DNA of 7,527 nt from Halobacteriovoraceae bacterium (GCA_018663815.1 JABJPQ010000239.1:1-7527), one strand, 5' to 3'. Counted from the stretch's first letter, positions 1-6,514 are shown. Translations and numbers: made by a program. The notes: generated from the letters alone by a model not told the origin.

Positions 1-386
1 AATCCAAGGATGGCATTAATTGGACTAAAATAAATAAGGATATTATTCCCAGTAAATTAGGAGAAGAAGAGGCCCAGGCTTGTCCAGATACAATTTTTGC
101 CAATGGTAAATATCATATGTTTTTCTGCTATCGACGCTCAGTTGACTTTAGAAGAAACAAAGAAGGCTCCTACAGAATTGGATATGCCACCTCAACAGAT
201 ATGGTTAACTGGGAAAGAAATGACTCTAAAATTGGTATCGATATCTCTGAAGAAGGGTGGGATTCAGAAATGGTAGCCTACCCAACAGTATTTGAACTAG
301 ATGGTAAAACCTACATGCTTTACTTGGGCAACGAGGTTGGAAGATATGGATTTGGCTTAGCTGAACTTGAGGGAGAATTAATCTAG
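1..386 (+). CDS. Beta-propeller glycosidase-like protein (GH43/GH130 type), 3' end only
   Basis: This is the 3' part of a gene that begins before the window. The frame is open from base 3, so the ATG at 117 is internal and should not be used as a start. About 127 residues are visible. They resemble the last blades of a five-bladed beta-propeller of the GH43/GH130-like superfamily: an SKDGINW blade motif near base 3, then YHMFFCYR, a GWDSEM motif, and a terminal GNEVGRYGFGLAEL. The protein is a close paralogue of the next gene; I count about 57 identical residues over the last 86 or so. The stop codon TAG (384-386) shares its last base with the GTG start of that gene, so the pair is probably translationally coupled. 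The substrate cannot be read from the sequence. In this locus it may act on the glycan being made or on a precursor. Because the N-terminal half is missing, completeness and catalytic residues cannot be judged. Confidence 0.75.
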   Translation, partial: SKDGINWTKINKDIIPSKLGEEEAQACPDTIFANGKYHMFFCYRRSVDFRRNKEGSYRIGYATSTDMVNWERNDSKIGIDISEEGWDSEMVAYPTVFELDGKTYMLYLGNEVGRYGFGLAELEGELI

Positions 387-1339
387 TGAAATGGAAAAAG
401 TTAGGTAAAATTTTCGACCCGACTCATCACTCTCTGGGAAATGGTTGTACCGAGTTTGCCAAATCTCCTCAGGCGATTGAATTTGATCATTTTGTTAGAA
501 TATATTTTTCCTCACAAATGCGAACTGAAGATGGCATGTACCTAAGCCACAGTCAATTTATTGATATGGATAAAGAATTTAAAAAAATCATCAACATATC
601 AGATAAATCAGTATTAGAGCTTGGCGAGTTAGGAACATTTGATGAGCACGGTATTTTCCCTATTAATCCAGTTCGTATCGATGGCAAGTTACACGCTTAT
701 ACAAGTGGTTGGAGCAGAAGATCCTCTGTCTCAATTGATATGGCAATAGGTTTAGCCGTCAGTAATGATGATGGACTCACTTTTAAAGAAAAGTTAAACG
801 GGCCCATTTTGACGGCTTCTTTACATGAACCATTCCTTGTTGGTGACCCTTTTGTTCAAAAATATAATGGTCAATTTCATATGTGGTATATATTTGGTAC
901 CGAATGGAAAGTTTTTGCTGAAAATAACGCTCCAGATAGAATTTATAAAATAGCCCACGCGAGCTCAAATGATGGACTCAATTGGCAAAGAGAAAGCAAG
1001 CCTATTATTGCTGATAAATATATAGATGAAAGTCAGGCTCTTCCAACAATTATTGAAATCGAGAATAAATACCATATGTTCTTTTGTTATCGAAAATCAT
1101 ATGATTTCAGAAAAAATAAAGATAATGCCTATAGAATAGGATATGCTTTCTCCCACGACCTGATAAATTGGACCAGAAATGATGAACTGGTGGGCATTGA
1201 TCTTTCATTAAAGGGATGGGACTCTGAAATGATGTGCTATCCCAATGTTTTTAAATGTAATAATAAAGTTTACCTTTTATACAACGGTAACGAATTTGGG
1301 CGATATGGTTTTGGAGTCGCTGAACTAGAGGAGAATTAA
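3..1339 (+). repeat. Diverged tandem gene duplication (beta-propeller paralogues)
   Basis: The visible 3' end of the first gene (3-386) aligns with 965-1339 of the second. They share the order of motifs from the S-x-DG-x-NW blade to the AEL terminus, with about two-thirds identical residues over the last 86 positions. Nucleotides are more diverged at third positions, so the duplication is not recent. The very ends are almost the same at DNA level: CTGAACT, then T or A, then GAG(G)GAGAATTAAT. Confidence 0.75.
386..1339 (+). CDS. Beta-propeller glycosidase-like protein (GH43/GH130 type)
   Basis: A complete 317-residue protein with no visible signal peptide, so probably cytoplasmic. Repeated blade motifs point to a five-bladed beta-propeller of the GH43/GH32/GH130-like superfamily: GTFDEHGIFP (83-92), VGDPFV (152-157), HMWYIFG (165-171), SNDGLNW (194-200), YHMFFCYR (229-236), GWDSEM (277-282), and a final GNEFGRYGFGVAEL. 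Acidic residues in conserved places (Asp86/Glu87, Asp154, Glu215, Glu281) are candidates for catalysis, but I cannot assign roles. The GTG start overlaps the previous stop by one base and is preceded by GAGGGAG at 369-375, 10 bases upstream. The ATG at 391 is out of frame. The gene is followed after 2 bases by the methyltransferase, so all three form one operon. Members of this fold can be hydrolases, phosphorylases or transferases, and placement in a biosynthetic operon makes simple degradation less obvious. The fold call is fairly sure; the activity is unknown. Confidence 0.72.
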   Translation: MKWKKLGKIFDPTHHSLGNGCTEFAKSPQAIEFDHFVRIYFSSQMRTEDGMYLSHSQFIDMDKEFKKIINISDKSVLELGELGTFDEHGIFPINPVRIDGKLHAYTSGWSRRSSVSIDMAIGLAVSNDDGLTFKEKLNGPILTASLHEPFLVGDPFVQKYNGQFHMWYIFGTEWKVFAENNAPDRIYKIAHASSNDGLNWQRESKPIIADKYIDESQALPTIIEIENKYHMFFCYRKSYDFRKNKDNAYRIGYAFSHDLINWTRNDELVGIDLSLKGWDSEMMCYPNVFKCNNKVYLLYNGNEFGRYGFGVAELEEN

Positions 1340-1341
1340 TT

Positions 1342-2085
1342 ATGAATGAAAAAAGAGATTACAACCAGGAATTAAAAGATAACTCTGGACGAAAATATGC
1401 TTACAATTTTGATTTTGATGTAATGCATGGATACATGCTTAAATCCTTCTCACCTTTTATAAAAGATGGAAGTGTTTTAGAACTTGGCTCCTCAAAAGGA
1501 CATTTTACTAGCCGATTAGTTGAAAACTTTGATGATATTACTTGTGTTGAAGCATCTGATGACGCAATCGTTGAGGCAAAAAAGAAAGTTGGTACAAACG
1601 TTAACTTTATTAATGAACTTTTTGAAAAAGTAAAACTACCTAAGAAATATGATAATATTGTCTTAACTCACGTTTTAGAACACTTAGACAATCCTGTTGA
1701 AGTTCTTAAAAGAGTCAATGATGAATGGTTGGCTGACGGAGGTCGATTTTTTCTTGTAACACCTAATGCTATGGCACCTTCAAGACAAATTGCTGTAAAA
1801 ATGGGGTTGATTTCTCATAACTCTGCCGTTACTCCAGCGGAAGACCTACATGGACATAGAATAACTTATACCTTAGATACCTTGGAAAGAGATGCTAGGG
1901 CAGCAGGATTAAATATAGTTCATAGATCTGGAATCTTCTTTAAGGCGCTAGCTAATTTTCAATGGGACAGACTTCTAAAAACAGATATTATTTCAAAAGA
2001 ATATTTAGATGGTTGTTATGATCTAGGTCATATTTACCCAGAGCTATGCTCAAGCATCCTCTTAGTGTGTGAAAAAGGCAAATAA
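1342..2085 (+). CDS. Class I SAM-dependent methyltransferase
   Basis: A 247-residue soluble protein with the Rossmann-like fold of SAM-dependent methyltransferases (Methyltransf_11/23 type). The SAM-binding glycine-rich motif I is VLELGSSKGHFT (45-56). The acidic end of strand 2 is Glu70 in CVEAS. The strand 4 region reads NIVLTHVLEHL (105-115), and VTPNA (139-143) follows in the usual place. The C-terminal third (about 165-235) is probably the substrate-binding part. In this setting it most likely methylates a sugar or sugar precursor, but the acceptor is not identifiable. It is a single domain without the kinase part of WbdD-type chain terminators. The ATG start has a good site, GAGGAG at 1328-1333 with 8 bases of spacing, lying inside the 3' end of the preceding gene. 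It is the last gene of the rightward operon and ends 16 bases before the stop of the opposing WbqC-family gene. Confidence 0.85.
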   Translation: MNEKRDYNQELKDNSGRKYAYNFDFDVMHGYMLKSFSPFIKDGSVLELGSSKGHFTSRLVENFDDITCVEASDDAIVEAKKKVGTNVNFINELFEKVKLPKKYDNIVLTHVLEHLDNPVEVLKRVNDEWLADGGRFFLVTPNAMAPSRQIAVKMGLISHNSAVTPAEDLHGHRITYTLDTLERDARAAGLNIVHRSGIFFKALANFQWDRLLKTDIISKEYLDGCYDLGHIYPELCSSILLVCEKGK

Positions 2086-2133
2086 CTCACAAGTTATCTC
2101 ATTAAACTAGGTCATATTGAGTTATTTGCTTTT
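2074..2133. terminator. Candidate bidirectional terminator between convergent genes
   Basis: An inverted repeat pairs 2078-2089 with 2118-2129 (12 perfect base pairs). It extends outward through a G.U pair (2077/2130) and three A-T pairs (2074-2076 with 2131-2133). The loop is 28 bases. Read rightward the distal arm ends in TTTT; read leftward it ends in CCTTTTT. This is a plausible intrinsic terminator for both converging units. One arm contains the last codons of the methyltransferase and the other the last codons of the WbqC-family gene. The stem is AT-rich and the loop long, so efficiency may be modest. A smaller hairpin, ATAACT (2082-2087) with AGTTAT (2092-2097), would compete for the same left arm. 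Confidence 0.5.
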
Positions 2134-2797
2134 GTATAATCTCAAGAGAATTAAACATCATTGTGTCAATCATAGACAACATTGGAGCAAACTCTGCTCC
2201 GAACTGTGGATACTCAATAGGCTTTGAACGAATGAAATTCAAATCAATCCCCTTGGCCTTAAAAATATCTTTAGAATAAAGTTCGACACCACCAATAGCA
2301 TTCACGTAAGAATCGGCACCAAGAGTCTCACAAATAGCGAGTACTTTATCCTGGCCCTTCAATTTATGGTCGATATCAATATCTGAGGAAGTTTTAATCT
2401 CGGTTTTAATACCCAAGTACTTACAAATACTAAAGATTGAGTAATGAAGGTAAGAGAACAGATTGGGATCTTCAAACTGTACGATCTGCTCAATCAAAGG
2501 AAAAGTCTGCTTAAAATAAGGTGCACGTCGGTACGCACCGGTAATTTGATTAAGTAGTTTTTTACGGTTAAAATCACCACTCAATTCTCGTTCACATACA
2601 TCCAAATAATCGGAAGCCTTCTTCAAAGGTATCGTAAACAGTACACCTTTTCCATTCTGTAAAATTCGATTACGATTAATCCAGCCCTTCTTAGTATATT
2701 GAATGTTGTCATAGACGACAAAAGTATCTGCCTCAGCAATCAACTGAAAATAGCCAATATAGGGAAAAAAGTATGGCTGCATAATTGCAATTTTCAT
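2102..2797 (-). CDS. WbqC-family protein
   Basis: A 231-residue cytoplasmic-type protein of the WbqC-like family (PF08889), whose members sit in O-antigen and other glycan clusters and mostly have no proven reaction. Family hallmarks are clear: MQPYFFPYIGYFQLI at residues 6-20, a YDNIQYTKKGWINRNRI block at 29-45, a central SYVNAIGGVELY stretch (163-173), and a C-terminal FGAEFAPMLSMIDTMMFN segment (199-216). The length is normal for the family. The ATG start is set by an AAGGAG site 7 bases upstream. It lies 42 bases downstream of the aminotransferase gene in the same direction and is probably cotranscribed with it, which suggests a role in modifying the amino sugar that enzyme makes; this is inference. 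Its last codons form one arm of the convergent hairpin at 2074-2133. Confidence 0.88.
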   Translation of the reverse strand: MKIAIMQPYFFPYIGYFQLIAEADTFVVYDNIQYTKKGWINRNRILQNGKGVLFTIPLKKASDYLDVCERELSGDFNRKKLLNQITGAYRRAPYFKQTFPLIEQIVQFEDPNLFSYLHYSIFSICKYLGIKTEIKTSSDIDIDHKLKGQDKVLAICETLGADSYVNAIGGVELYSKDIFKAKGIDLNFIRSKPIEYPQFGAEFAPMLSMIDTMMFNSLEIIQKQITQYDLV

Positions 2798-2839
2798 AGA
2801 GTTACTCCTTAAATATGATAGCTATTTAGCTCTAGCAGA

Positions 2840-3949
2840 TTAGCACTCCGCAATGATATGACAGATCTTTTTAACCAATGAAAATTCCAAATCTGGATAA
2901 ATAGGCAAACAGAGAATATGCTGAGCAGCAATGGATGCATTGGGTAAGTTATCTTTATTCGCTGAAGGCAATCCACGGTACATTGGGAATTCTGAAATCA
3001 AGGGATAGAAATAACGGCGAGGGTGAATACGATGATCCTTAAGGCATTGGTAAAGATCATCACGACTAATTGGAAAGTCCGGTTTAACTAAAACAGGAAA
3101 GTAAGAGTAATTTGCCGAAAGCTCATCAGAAGTTTTTAAGCAATGAATACCTTTTACACCCTTGAGGTGTTTACGGTAGGACTCATCAATGGCCTTGCGA
3201 CTTGATATTGCCTGGTCTACATACTTTAGCTGTAATAATCCAAGTGCTGCGTTGAACTCACTCATTTTTCCATTAATTCCAGGTGCGACAACAGTTACCT
3301 CACCCACGTGTCCAAAGTTCTTAAGTTGATCTATGCGAATTTTTGTATTGGCATCGGGACAAATTATTGCGCCACCTTCAAACGTATTAAATACTTTTGT
3401 AGCGTGAAAACTCAGTACAGACAAATCACCATAGTTTAAAATACTATTATCAGGACTCTTCACACCAAATGCATGGGCGGCATCATAAATAACCCTCAGA
3501 TTGTAGTTATCGGCTATCCTTTGGATAGCCTGAACGTCACAAGGATGTCCATAACAATGAACCGGCATGATAGCCGTTGTCTGAGGAGTGATCGCTGCCT
3601 CAATCCTCTCTGGATCGAGGTTAAGTGTAGCTGGATCGATGTCCACAAAAATCGGCTTAATTCCATTCCATAGCAAAGAGTGGGATGTCGCCACAAAAGA
3701 ATAGGGTGTAGTAATCACCTCTCCTGTAATTCGCAATGTCTGTAAAGCAGTAATTAGTGCAAGGGTGCCATTTGTAAAAAGGGAAATATACTTAACGCCT
3801 AAATAATCACAAAGTTCTTTCTCAAGCTCTTGATGGAATGGTCCACTGTTAGTTAGGCACTTCTTTTCCCAAATTTTCTCCAAATAAGGAATAAATTCTT
3901 CCAAGGGGGGCAATCCAGGCTTGGTAACATAGATATCATCTTTTCCCAT
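2840..3949 (-). CDS. DegT/DnrJ/EryC1/StrS sugar aminotransferase (VioA-like)
   Basis: A 369-residue PLP-dependent aminotransferase of the sugar 3- or 4-amino-transferase family. It converts a keto-sugar nucleotide to an amino sugar nucleotide, usually with glutamate as amino donor. Visible features are the cofactor phosphate-binding NGTLAL (60-65), YDAAHAFG (155-162) with Asp156 expected to contact the pyridine nitrogen, SFHATKVFNTFEGG (180-193) with Lys185 as the Schiff-base lysine, and GINGKMSEFNAALGLLQL (224-241). No key residue is missing. From memory of the family, the N-terminal TKPGLPPLEEFIPYLEKIW and the active-site string resemble VioA-type enzymes, which make dTDP-4-amino-4,6-dideoxyglucose, but that specificity is inferred. 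The ATG start is fixed by a strong GAGGAGGAG site (3958-3966), 8 bases upstream. The downstream neighbour is the WbqC-family gene. A candidate promoter lies at 4041-4069. Confidence 0.9.
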   Translation of the reverse strand: MGKDDIYVTKPGLPPLEEFIPYLEKIWEKKCLTNSGPFHQELEKELCDYLGVKYISLFTNGTLALITALQTLRITGEVITTPYSFVATSHSLLWNGIKPIFVDIDPATLNLDPERIEAAITPQTTAIMPVHCYGHPCDVQAIQRIADNYNLRVIYDAAHAFGVKSPDNSILNYGDLSVLSFHATKVFNTFEGGAIICPDANTKIRIDQLKNFGHVGEVTVVAPGINGKMSEFNAALGLLQLKYVDQAISSRKAIDESYRKHLKGVKGIHCLKTSDELSANYSYFPVLVKPDFPISRDDLYQCLKDHRIHPRRYFYPLISEFPMYRGLPSANKDNLPNASIAAQHILCLPIYPDLEFSLVKKICHIIAEC

Positions 3950-3957
3950 ATTACATT

Positions 3958-3966
3958 CTCCTCCTC
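3958..3966 (-). promoter_or_regulatory. Strong Shine-Dalgarno for the aminotransferase gene
   Basis: Read on the minus strand this is GAGGAGGAG, almost fully complementary to the 16S rRNA tail and 8 bases before the ATG at 3949. It is the strongest ribosome binding site in the window and fixes the start of the aminotransferase. It fits a gene expressed from its own promoter rather than by coupling to the glycosyltransferase gene, which ends 137 bases upstream. Confidence 0.8.
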
Positions 3967-4040
3967 ATAATCTTACCCTTAGGGCAAAATACTCATATGA
4001 TAGTTGATTAAACTATTTTATATAATCTGCAAAGTTAGTA

Positions 4041-4069
4041 AATCTAAGTTATGAAACTTTATATGTCAA
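4041..4069 (-). promoter_or_regulatory. Candidate sigma70-type promoter, leftward, for aminotransferase and wbqC-like genes
   Basis: On the minus strand a perfect -35 box TTGACA (4069-4064) is followed after 17 bases by TAGATT (4046-4041), a four-of-six match to the -10 consensus. Transcription would start near 4034 and leave an untranslated leader of about 85 bases before the ATG at 3949. The element lies in the only sizeable gap between leftward genes. An AT-rich TATATAAAAT stretch further downstream gives other -10 choices. AT-rich DNA yields such matches by chance, so this is a moderate call. Confidence 0.4.
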
Positions 4070-4086
4070 AATCAGGGCTTAGCAAC

Positions 4087-5718
4087 TTAAGAAGGTTCAG
4101 TATTTAAACCAAGATAAGCAAGCGCGGCTCGAATGCGCTCAACAGGAACATGGTAATTGGAATGTTTTTGCTCTACGTGCTGATCATAATCACCACTCAC
4201 ACATAAAGATTGATACCCTAAAGCATCCATGGGTCCCTGAAATGTACCCCAATTAAATAAATTTGGCTGGATGAGTACTAACAACTTTGAACTTGTGCTT
4301 GAAAAAATAAGATTAAGAAGAGCCGAACCATTGGGTGCCACAATCCACTGCGCTTGACGAAATAATTTAATTTGCTCATCAACACTCATTTCTTCTGTAT
4401 AAATAATTTCAAAGCCTAGTTTCTGTAGATCAGTAGCAATTTCCTCCTCATTGAGCAAGCGGCGCCATTTCATATTTTTTCTAGCCAGAAAGATACGTTT
4501 ATCCCCTGTCCCCTGATACTCATTCAACTCATTCCCTCTAAGAAATTGCAATGCTCTTGGAGACAGTCCAGGGAAGTCATGCACTGGAATATCACTAGAC
4601 AATTCGTCAACAGGGAAAAAGGCTGGGGACGGAGCAACCAACAACGACTTACAAAGAAAAGACTCATTAGCTTCTAAGATTATCAATGGATTATTCACAA
4701 GACGTTTAAGGTGATCAAAGTGGCTTTGAGGCATACCTGCATCGACAATTATTGGAAGGTTAGCAAACTCAGGGTGTTGCTGTAAGAACTGTAACTTCGG
4801 GAGGAAGTCAGGCAGCCAATGACCAAAAGCGCTCGAGGCTAAACCAGACAGGTAAATACCGGCATCAATTTTCCTTTCCTTAAAACTTGTTAAATCCATG
4901 AGAACCTTACCCGGCTCTTTTGCAATAATCGTTTGTTCGTATGCTAAACTAACTAAGGATCCAAAGCGCGGATGCCCTGCTGTATCACTAAGAGCAACGC
5001 CATCCGCGGTAAGAATTATACTAGAATTACTAAATATGCGGACATTTTCAATCTTTGCAACATACGGCTTATTCGACAATGCATATAGAGTTTCTGAGGC
5101 TGGCGGGTTGCCCCATACATGAGGTGCTTTAAATGGGATTTTCTCCACAGTCCCCGCATCCAGAACCTCTTGCCCATTTTTTTCTGTCCAATCAAGCACA
5201 GTGCTTATTGGTGCAACAACGATGTTTGTTTGGGTACTATGCTTTTCGCTATGTAATACATACTCTGATGCTGCAACCTCTACGCCATCTAATGCAGCAA
5301 TAGTCTCAAATAGGCATCTAATCGTCTGTGAGTCACATGGGGTGATATTAGCTGCTTGCCATAATTGCTTACAAGCTTCCTCTTTTTGTCCAATTCCCTT
5401 AAGGCACACCCCAGCTAAAAAATGAAAGATCCAGAAACTAGGGTAAAGATCAGAAGCTTTCATAGCAATATTAGCCGCTGCCTCTAAGCACAAGCCTTGT
5501 TGTAAACTATAGGCTGTTAATTCTATTGCCTCATGCTCTTGGGGAAAAGATAAAAGCAATTCCTTGCCTTTTTCCTCGAGACCAGCCCAGTCCTCCTGCT
5601 CAACCATAAGTCGTATTGATTTCAGATGATCTTCGTGGACCAATGGGGCTCTATCAACATCATTCTCAACAGGAGCACATTGACCAATACCAATTCGTTT
5701 AAGAATATTCTTTAAAAT
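4087..5718 (-). CDS. Glycosyltransferase of family 61 type (DUF563) with N-terminal TPR-like region; start uncertain
   Basis: The C-terminal half matches the GT61/DUF563 family (capsular polysaccharide biosynthesis protein type). Numbered from the TTG at 5643 (518 residues), FGHWLPDFLP is at 273-282, IFLARKN with RRLLNEEEI at 384-402, GFEIIYTEEMSVDEQIKLF at 410-428 and IVAPNGSALLNLIF at 434-447. Residues 1-130 are helical and TPR-like, with alternating short Ala- and Leu-rich helices, and may hold partner proteins. It should transfer a sugar to the growing glycan in the cytoplasm; donor and acceptor are unknown. Start: TTG 5643 has only a weak upstream site. The frame stays open to a TAG at 5730. 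An ATT at 5718, preceded by AGGGGG with 5 bases of spacing, would add 25 residues beginning ILKNILKRIG, a basic amphipathic N-terminus that looks real. I give the longer version. A one-base loss after the out-of-frame ATG at 5723 is the main alternative. Confidence 0.75.
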   Translation of the reverse strand: MLKNILKRIGIGQCAPVENDVDRAPLVHEDHLKSIRLMVEQEDWAGLEEKGKELLLSFPQEHEAIELTAYSLQQGLCLEAAANIAMKASDLYPSFWIFHFLAGVCLKGIGQKEEACKQLWQAANITPCDSQTIRCLFETIAALDGVEVAASEYVLHSEKHSTQTNIVVAPISTVLDWTEKNGQEVLDAGTVEKIPFKAPHVWGNPPASETLYALSNKPYVAKIENVRIFSNSSIILTADGVALSDTAGHPRFGSLVSLAYEQTIIAKEPGKVLMDLTSFKERKIDAGIYLSGLASSAFGHWLPDFLPKLQFLQQHPEFANLPIIVDAGMPQSHFDHLKRLVNNPLIILEANESFLCKSLLVAPSPAFFPVDELSSDIPVHDFPGLSPRALQFLRGNELNEYQGTGDKRIFLARKNMKWRRLLNEEEIATDLQKLGFEIIYTEEMSVDEQIKLFRQAQWIVAPNGSALLNLIFSSTSSKLLVLIQPNLFNWGTFQGPMDALGYQSLCVSGDYDQHVEQKHSNYHVPVERIRAALAYLGLNTEPS

Positions 5719-5723
5719 GCCAT

Positions 5724-5729
5724 CCCCCT
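5724..5729 (-). promoter_or_regulatory. Shine-Dalgarno supporting an upstream start of the GT61-type gene
   Basis: On the minus strand this reads AGGGGG. It lies 5 bases before the in-frame ATT at 5718 and directly against the out-of-frame ATG at 5723-5721, which is therefore unlikely to be used. No comparable site precedes the TTG at 5643. It sits 14 bases after the ATPase stop codon, as expected for an operon gene start, and is the main evidence for the longer glycosyltransferase. Confidence 0.5.
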
Positions 5730-5743
5730 AGACTTGCCTTATC

Positions 5744-6502
5744 CTACTGGTCAATCTTCAAAATTTCTTTTTCATACTTCGATATTATTTCCTTAGAAGG
5801 TCCATCCGCAACAACAGATCCTTTATCCAAAATAATAACTCGATTACAATTATTTTTAATTATATCTAAACTGTGAGAAACGATAATGACAATTTTTGAG
5901 TCATCAATGAGCTTGCTCATCCTCTCCATGGCCTTATGAACAAACTGCCCATCTCCACCAGCAAAAATTTCATCAAGAATCAATATCTCCGGCTTAACAG
6001 ATGTGGCAATAGTAAATGCGAGTCGAGCATACATTCCTGTCGAATAGTATTTAACGGGGAGATCCATAAAGTCTTTAAGCTCTGAAAAATCTATAATTTC
6101 TTGCTCTAGTTGTTTCATTTCCTTTCTTTTTATTCCAAGTATTGAACCATTAAGATATATGTTTTCACGACCTGTAAACTCGGGATTAAAACCAGCTCCT
6201 ATCTCAAGGAGAGGAACAACTTTTCCCTGAATCTCAAGAGCACCATCTTCAACGGGATATATTCTAGATATCGCCTTTAGTAGTGTACTTTTTCCAGCAC
6301 CATTCATCCCGACCAGTCCAATGATATCACCTTCTTTAAATTCAAGACTTACATCTTTAAGCGCATAGAACTCTCTAAAGACAGGAACATCATTTTTCTT
6401 AAATGAAAACTTGCTAAGAATTAATTGTTTTAAGGATGCTCCCTTATCGGTATATATGCGAAACTTCAAATCAAGATCTTTAATTTTCACAAAACAGCTC
6501 AA
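5744..6502 (-). CDS. wzt: Polysaccharide ABC transporter ATPase (Wzt/KpsT-like, short form)
   Basis: A 252-residue ATPase that powers export of lipid-linked polysaccharide across the inner membrane together with the permease encoded just upstream. The domain is complete: Walker A GMNGAGKST (65-73), the polysaccharide-exporter block LLEIGAGFNPEFTGRENI (98-115), signature YSTGMYARLAF (153-163) in place of the usual LSGGQ, Walker B ILILDE (173-178) and switch His210 in VSHS. The protein ends soon after the nucleotide-binding domain. It therefore lacks the C-terminal carbohydrate-binding domain of long Wzt proteins such as those of E. coli O8/O9a. The TTG start is supported by AAGGAG 6 bases upstream, which abuts the permease stop codon; no in-frame ATG precedes it before a stop. 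The next leftward gene begins 25 bases downstream if the ATT start is right. O-antigen and capsule exporters cannot be told apart here, so the symbol is a class name. Confidence 0.92.
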   Translation of the reverse strand: MSCFVKIKDLDLKFRIYTDKGASLKQLILSKFSFKKNDVPVFREFYALKDVSLEFKEGDIIGLVGMNGAGKSTLLKAISRIYPVEDGALEIQGKVVPLLEIGAGFNPEFTGRENIYLNGSILGIKRKEMKQLEQEIIDFSELKDFMDLPVKYYSTGMYARLAFTIATSVKPEILILDEIFAGGDGQFVHKAMERMSKLIDDSKIVIIVSHSLDIIKNNCNRVIILDKGSVVADGPSKEIISKYEKEILKIDQ

Positions 6503-6508
6503 TTCAGA

Positions 6509-6514
6509 CTCCTT
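6509..6514 (-). promoter_or_regulatory. Shine-Dalgarno deciding the TTG start of the ABC ATPase
   Basis: On the minus strand this reads AAGGAG, 6 bases before the TTG at 6502. It overlaps the last two bases of the permease stop codon (TAA, 6515-6513), so the two subunits are likely made by coupled translation. It favours the TTG over the GTG four codons further in. Confidence 0.7.

Noticed and set aside
117..386. Separate 89-residue gene starting at ATG 117.
   Set aside because: The same frame is open back to base 3, and the upstream residues align with the paralogue, so this is an internal Met of a truncated gene.
2520..2539. GGTGC / GCACC inverted repeat as a regulatory hairpin.
   Set aside because: It is only five base pairs, with a 10-base loop, inside the WbqC-family coding sequence, and is explained by Arg/Ala codons.
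3473..3673. Open frame on the plus strand within the aminotransferase gene.
   Set aside because: It lies opposite conserved aminotransferase motifs, has no ribosome binding site and resembles no protein. The same applies to the antisense frames at 783-968, 4898-5122, 5201-5425 and 6799-6996, and to the frame at 3514-3696.
4001..4020. Small TAGTT/AACTA stem followed by TTTTA on the plus strand as a terminator.
   Set aside because: The stem is five weak pairs and no plus-strand gene ends nearby.
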